From assembly GCA_028817255.1 (NCBI GenBank), contig JAPPQA010000072.1, positions 1 to 18,860 on the forward strand: 18,860 nucleotides of DNA, given 5' to 3'. Positions 14,909 to 18,860 of the stretch are shown piece by piece (within the stretch, counting starts at the first letter, position 1; each line of letters starts with the position of its first letter). Under the pieces are notes generated by a model. It saw nothing but the letters and a program-made list of their open reading frames with translations, was not told the DNA's origin and did no database searches. Source of the stretch: Gammaproteobacteria bacterium (GTDB taxonomy: Bacteria > Pseudomonadota > Gammaproteobacteria > Porifericomitales > Porifericomitaceae). Position numbers and translations under genes: made by a program.

Positions 14909-16165
14909 CTACAACTCCCGGCCCCGCTCCATGGCCGCCCAGGCGCGGGCCGACTCCATGAGCATGTTTACGCAGGGGAGGCTGCCCCGCTCCAGAAAAT
15001 GCAGGAAGGCGCCGCCGCCGGTGGAGGCGAAGGAAACCCCGTCGGGCGCGCCGAAGCGGGCCAGCGCCTCCAGGGTGTTGCCGCCCCCGGCGATGGAACG
15101 CGCCTCCCGGTTCTGCGCGATCGCCTCGACGACGAGGCGCGTGCCGGCGCTGAAGGGGGCCATCTCGAACACTCCCGGCGGGCCGCTCCACAAGATCGTG
15201 CCCGCTTGCCGCAACAGCGCGCCGACCTGGTCGCGGGTCCGCGGCCCCCAGTCCAGAATGATCTCGTCAGCCGCGACCTCCGCGATCCGGCACTCGCGGC
15301 ACTCGGCGTCTTCCCGGCAGTGCCGGGCGCAGACCGCGTCCGCGGGCAGCAGCAGGCGCTCGGCTTGGGGGTGCGCGAGCAGCGTGCGGGCCGCTTGCAG
15401 GTCGCCCTCCTCCACCGCCGCCAGGGAGGCGCCCACGCCGTGGCCGGCGGCGGCCAGCAGGGCGTTGCCGATCGCGCCGCCCGCGACCAGGCGGTCGGCC
15501 TGGCGCAGGAGGTTTTTCAGCACCCCCAGCTTGCTCTCCAGCTTGGCCCCCCCCACCACGGCGACCAGCGGCCGCCCGGGCGCCTCCAGGCACTGCGACA
15601 GCACTTGCAGTTCGCGCAGCAACAGCGGCCCCGCACAGGAGACCGGGGCGTATTTCACGATGCCGTACACGGAGGCATGCCGCCGGTGGCAGACGGCGAA
15701 GGCGTCGTTCACGAATACCTGGCACAGCGCCGCCATGCGCCGCGCCAGGTTGTCCTCGTTGTCGGTTTCGCCGGCCTCGAAGCGGACGTTTTCGCACAGC
15801 ACCACCTCTCCGGGCGACGCCTCCGCCCCGTCCAGCCAGTCGCGCTGCAGGCGCACCGGGCACCCCAGCGACTTCGACAGCCGTTCCGCCACCGGGCGCA
15901 GGGAGAGGGCCTCGTCGTAACGGCCCGCCACCGGCCTGCCCAGATGCGACACCACCAGCACGCTCGCCCCCGCTTGCAGCACCTGGCGCAAGGTGGACAA
16001 GCTGGCCTGGATGCGGGCGTCGTTGCCGATCTGTCCGTCCGTTAGCGGCACGTTGTAGTCCTCGCGGATCAGCACCCGCTTGCCGGCCAGGTCCAGCCGG
16101 GAGAGCTCGAGCAGGGGGGAGAAGTCCGCTTCTCCAGTCGTGTCCGCCGCATCCATCGCCGGCAT
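14909..16165 (-). CDS. pgk: Phosphoglycerate kinase (divergent)
   Basis: The product is 418 residues from ATG 16165 (usual size 390-400) and transfers phosphate between 1,3-bisphosphoglycerate and ADP. The order of motifs is standard: LAGKRVLIREDYNVPL, NDARIQASL, VVSHLGRP, CENVRFEAGETDNEDNLARRMA, FVNDAF, VVGGAKLESKL with the catalytic lysine, GPPGVFEMAPFSAGT, STGGGAFLHFLE. Several normally invariant residues differ: GGGNT replaces GGGDT (Asn363), DAFAVCHR replaces DAFGTAHR, and VAGGAIGNALL replaces VGGGIANTFL. ATG 16165 starts five bases after the gap stop; ATG 16156, three codons later, is an alternative, and the single AGG upstream suits neither perfectly. The longer open frame to 16354 is just the complement frame of gap and is not used. 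Possibly a lineage-specific or second Pgk. Confidence 0.94.
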   Translation of the reverse strand: MPAMDAADTTGEADFSPLLELSRLDLAGKRVLIREDYNVPLTDGQIGNDARIQASLSTLRQVLQAGASVLVVSHLGRPVAGRYDEALSLRPVAERLSKSLGCPVRLQRDWLDGAEASPGEVVLCENVRFEAGETDNEDNLARRMAALCQVFVNDAFAVCHRRHASVYGIVKYAPVSCAGPLLLRELQVLSQCLEAPGRPLVAVVGGAKLESKLGVLKNLLRQADRLVAGGAIGNALLAAAGHGVGASLAAVEEGDLQAARTLLAHPQAERLLLPADAVCARHCREDAECRECRIAEVAADEIILDWGPRTRDQVGALLRQAGTILWSGPPGVFEMAPFSAGTRLVVEAIAQNREARSIAGGGNTLEALARFGAPDGVSFASTGGGAFLHFLERGSLPCVNMLMESARAWAAMERGREL

Positions 16166-16170
16166 CGGCC

Positions 16171-17193
16171 TCAATCCGGCGCCCGCGCCCAGGCGCAGGC
16201 CACATCCAGCATCCGGTTGGCGAAACCCCACTCGTTGTCGTACCAGGCCACCACCTTGACCAGGCCGCCGCCCAGGATGCGGGTCATCGTGGCGTCGTAG
16301 ATCGCGGAAGCCGGATTGTGGTTGAAATCCACGGACACCAGGGGCTCGTCGCAAAACTCCAGGACGCCGTCCAGAGGGCCGTTCGCCGCCTCGCGCATCA
16401 AAGAGTCTATCTCCTGGACGCTGGTCTCGCGCGCCGCCTGGAAGGTGAGGTCCACCATGGACACGTTCATTGTCGGCACCCGGGCCGCGTAGCCGTCCAG
16501 CCGGCCCGCGAGCTCCGGCAACACCAGTCCCACCGCCCTGGCGGCCCCGGTGCCGGTGAGGACGATGGACTGGGCCGCCGACCGCGCCCGCCGCGGATCC
16601 TTATGGAAGGTGTCGGTCAGCACCTGGTCGTTGGTGTAAGAGTGCACCGTCGTCATCAGCCCTTGCAGGACGCCGATATGCTCGTGCAGCACCTTGACCA
16701 CCGGCGCCAGGCAGTTGGTGGTGCAGGAGGCGTTGGAGACCACCGTGTGCGAGGCCCGCAGGCGGTCGTGGTTCACGCCGTGCACCACCGTGGCGTCCAC
16801 GTCTTTTCCGGCGGGCGCGGAGATCAGCACTTTCTTGGCGCCGGCTTGCAGGTGCGCCTCGGCCGCGGCGCGATTGGCGAACAGACCGGTGGCCTCGAAC
16901 ACCACGTCCACGCCCAGGTCGCCCCAGGGCAGGCGCCCGGGGTCGCGCTCGGCAAGGATGCGGATGCGGTCGCCGTTCACTCGCATCGCGCCCGCGTCCT
17001 TTTCTACCTCGACCGTGCCGGGGAAGGGGCCGTGCGTGCTGTCGCGGCGCGTCAGCAGGGCGTTGATCTCCGCGTCGCCCAGGTCGTTCACCGCGACGAT
17101 GCGGATCTCGTCCGGGCGCTCCCGTTCGTAATGGGCGCGCAGGATGCAGCGCCCGATGCGGCCGTAGCCGTTAATCGCGACTTGAATTGTCAT
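16171..17193 (-). CDS. gap: Glyceraldehyde-3-phosphate dehydrogenase, type I
   Basis: The product is 340 residues, with the Rossmann start MTIQVAINGYGRIGR, the catalytic Cys157 in SNASCTTNC, His184 in TTVHSYTNDQ, and the C-terminal WYDNEWGFANRM. Asp37 in AVNDLGD is at the place that selects NAD in the family. In the second cofactor contact, where NAD enzymes often have Leu-Pro before HKD, this protein has Thr-Phe (TDTFHKDPRRAR), so preference is probably NAD but not certain. Also SIVLTGTGAA replaces the usual SIIPTTTGAA. The ATG at 17193 lies inside the 3' end of tkt (23-base overlap) and has a duplicated GGAGG SD six bases upstream. It is followed by pgk five bases later, as expected for a coupled operon. 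Confidence 0.97.
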   Translation of the reverse strand: MTIQVAINGYGRIGRCILRAHYERERPDEIRIVAVNDLGDAEINALLTRRDSTHGPFPGTVEVEKDAGAMRVNGDRIRILAERDPGRLPWGDLGVDVVFEATGLFANRAAAEAHLQAGAKKVLISAPAGKDVDATVVHGVNHDRLRASHTVVSNASCTTNCLAPVVKVLHEHIGVLQGLMTTVHSYTNDQVLTDTFHKDPRRARSAAQSIVLTGTGAARAVGLVLPELAGRLDGYAARVPTMNVSMVDLTFQAARETSVQEIDSLMREAANGPLDGVLEFCDEPLVSVDFNHNPASAIYDATMTRILGGGLVKVVAWYDNEWGFANRMLDVACAWARAPD

Positions 17194-18860
17194 TTGCAGC
17201 CTCCATTGCAGCCTCCGTCCCGGCGCCGCCCGTGCCGGAGTCCCCGAGCATGGCGACGGCCAGCCGGGTCAATTCCTCCCGGGTCAGGCGAAAATGGCGA
17301 AACACCTCCGCGCCGGGGGCGGAGACGCCGAAATCCTGCACGCCCAGCATCCGTCCCCGCTCGCCCAGGTAGCGGTGCCAGCAGTCCGCCACCCCCGCCT
17401 CCACGGCAATCCGAAGCCGGCAGGAGGGGGGCAGCACGGAATCCCGGTACGCCCGCTCCTGGCGCTCGAATACGTCCATGGACGGCATGGAGACCACCCG
17501 CACCCGGCGCCCCCGCCGGGTCAGCTCCTCCGCGGCGGCCAGCGCCAGCGACACCTCCGAGCCGGTCGCGATCAGGAGCAATTCCGGCGCCGCGCCGCCG
17601 CCGGCCAGCACGTATCCGCCGCGCCGGATCGCCGCCGTCTGTTCCGGCGTCCGCTCGATGCGCGGCAGGCTCTGGCGCGAGAACAGCAGCGACGTGGGGC
17701 CGTCGCGCCGCTCCAGGGCCGCCCGCCACGCCTGCGCGCTCTCGGCCGCGTCGCAGGGCCGCCAAAGGGACATATTGGGCACCAGGCGCAGGCTGGCGGC
17801 ATGTTCCAGCGGCTGGTGGGTGGGGCCGTCCTCCCCCAGGCCGATCGAGTCGTGCGTGAATACGAATATATTGCGCAGTCGCATCAGCGCCGCCAGGCGC
17901 AGGCCGTTGCGGGCGTAGTCGGAGAACACGAGGAAGGTGCCGCCGTAGGGCACGAAGCCGCCGTGCAGCGCCAGGCCGCTGTTCACCGCGACCATGGCGA
18001 ATTCGCGCACGCCGTAGTGGATGTAATTGCCGTCCGGCTGTTGCGGCCCATTCGGGCGCGAGCCGCTCCAGGCCGTCAGGTTGGAGCCGCTCAGGTCGGC
18101 AGAGCCGCCGATCAATTCGGGCAGCAGGGCGCCGAATGCCTCCAGGCATTGCTGCGACGCCTTGCGGGTCGCCATGTCGCCGGGCGCGCGGCTCAACTCC
18201 GCCACGATCTCCTGCGCCCGTTGCGGCCATTCGGCGGGCAGTTCGCCGCGCATGCGCCGCTCGAATTCCGCCGCCGCTTCCGGGTGCCGGCGGCGGTAGT
18301 CCTCGAAGCGCTCCCGCCACCGGGCCTCGGCGCCGCGCCCGCGGGCGCGCGCGTCCCATGCCTGGTAATACTCGCCGGGGATCTCGAAGGGCGCGTAACT
18401 CCAGCCCAGCCGCTCCCGGCAGCGGGCCACTTCCCCGGCGCCCAGCGGCGCCCCGTGGCAGTCGGCGCTGCCCTGTTTGCCGGGAGAACCCCAGCCGATC
18501 ACGGTGCGAAAGCAGAGCAGCGACGGCCGCTCCGCGCAGGCCCGCGCCTCCTCGATGGCGGCGCGGATTCGCTCCGGGTCGTGGCCGTCTATGTCGCGCA
18601 CCACGTGCCAGCCGCAGGCGGCGAAGCGCGCCGCCGTGTCGTCTATGAACCAGCCGGCCACGTCGCCGTCTATGGACACCCCGTTGTTGTCGAACAAGGC
18701 GATCAGTTTGCCCAGCCCCAGCACGCCCGCCAGCGCCGCCGCCTCGTGCGACAACCCTTCCATCAGGCAGCCCTCGCCCACGGAGACGTAGGTGCGGTGA
18801 TTGACGATCTCCGCCCCGTCGCGGTTGAAGCGCGCGGCCAGCGTCCGCTCGGCCAGGGCC
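17171..18860 (-). CDS. tkt: Transketolase, 5' end outside the window
   Basis: About 562 residues are present, the C-terminal five-sixths of a ~665-residue enzyme moving two-carbon units between sugar phosphates (thiamine diphosphate dependent; pentose phosphate and Calvin pathways). The first residues in the window are ALAERTLAARFNRDGAEIVN, followed by YVSVGEGCLMEGLSHEA, DNNGVSIDGDVAGWFIDDTAARF, KQGSADCHGAPLG, GVREFAMVAVNSG and HDSIGLGEDGPTHQPLEH. These are family motifs in normal order, including the proton-relay Glu in VREF and the substrate His in the DGPTHQ region. The metal-binding GDG reads GEG here. The C-terminal tail EAAMEAANDNSSRD carries a repeat because the SD of gap is duplicated within it. 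It is the first gene seen of the tkt-gap-pgk-pyk cluster. Confidence 0.97.
   Translation of the reverse strand, partial: ALAERTLAARFNRDGAEIVNHRTYVSVGEGCLMEGLSHEAAALAGVLGLGKLIALFDNNGVSIDGDVAGWFIDDTAARFAACGWHVVRDIDGHDPERIRAAIEEARACAERPSLLCFRTVIGWGSPGKQGSADCHGAPLGAGEVARCRERLGWSYAPFEIPGEYYQAWDARARGRGAEARWRERFEDYRRRHPEAAAEFERRMRGELPAEWPQRAQEIVAELSRAPGDMATRKASQQCLEAFGALLPELIGGSADLSGSNLTAWSGSRPNGPQQPDGNYIHYGVREFAMVAVNSGLALHGGFVPYGGTFLVFSDYARNGLRLAALMRLRNIFVFTHDSIGLGEDGPTHQPLEHAASLRLVPNMSLWRPCDAAESAQAWRAALERRDGPTSLLFSRQSLPRIERTPEQTAAIRRGGYVLAGGGAAPELLLIATGSEVSLALAAAEELTRRGRRVRVVSMPSMDVFERQERAYRDSVLPPSCRLRIAVEAGVADCWHRYLGERGRMLGVQDFGVSAPGAEVFRHFRLTREELTRLAVAMLGDSGTGGAGTEAAMEAANDNSSRD
17194..17217 (-). 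repeat. 12-base tandem duplication of the gap ribosome-binding site
   Basis: On the plus strand TTGCAGCCTCCA (17194-17205) is followed by TTGCAGCCTCCG (17206-17217), one mismatch. On the minus strand each copy reads GGAGGCTGCAA. The proximal GGAGG is six bases before the gap ATG; the distal one precedes an extra ATG (17206) in the tkt frame. It encodes the doubled EAA of the transketolase tail. Confidence 0.85.

Overview
This is a GC-rich bacterial chromosome segment, most likely from a gammaproteobacterium. Pointers are the single-chain 1331-residue PurL, the CysI plus DUF934 pair, the MsrP/MsrQ pair, a lipid A acyltransferase, and a tkt-gap-pgk-pyk cluster of the kind seen in Calvin-cycle and sulfur-oxidising lineages. 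No RuBisCO, phage, transposase, CRISPR array, tRNA or rRNA is visible. Assignments come from reading motifs, not from database searches. Layout from left to right. (1) Positions 1-1423 are a sparse, less GC-rich accessory stretch. It holds the 5' end of a leftward lipid A acyltransferase, an inverted-repeat operator candidate, a small unknown 68-residue gene with its own promoter, and the leader of cysI. (2) Positions 1424-8161 are a rightward run: cysI (sulfite reductase hemoprotein), a DUF934 protein, a small PLD-like conserved hypothetical, and purL. Spacing is tight (14-base overlap, then 58- and 19-base gaps), so co-transcription is plausible. (3) Positions 8298-10532 are rightward: a probable promoter, msrP and msrQ (periplasmic methionine sulfoxide repair), then an Smr-domain nuclease gene. 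(4) Positions 10684-12201 hold glpK, without glpF or glpD beside it. (5) Positions 12215-13062 hold a leftward two-gene accessory module of lower GC: an unknown 128-residue protein and a two-helix DUF2335 membrane protein, behind a strong sigma70-like promoter. (6) Positions 13109-18860 run leftward: tkt (5' end outside the window), gap, pgk, pyk and a 72-residue two-helix membrane protein. Tkt, Gap, Pgk and Pyk link pentose-phosphate or Calvin-cycle carbon to the triose-phosphate-to-pruvate route (ending in pyruvate). The most unusual signal is not a gene. Short tandem duplications recur at translation starts and leaders. Exact or near-exact repeats duplicate the Shine-Dalgarno (SD) region of gap (12 bases), pyk (14 bases) and the smr gene (11 bases), a 20-base direct repeat lies in the cysI leader, and a 12-base repeat lies above the msrP promoter. 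At pyk the duplication creates two tiny ORFs chained by ATGA stop-start overlaps into the real start. Pgk and Tkt also carry active-site substitutions (Asp to Asn and Asp to Glu) at positions expected to touch metal or nucleotide.
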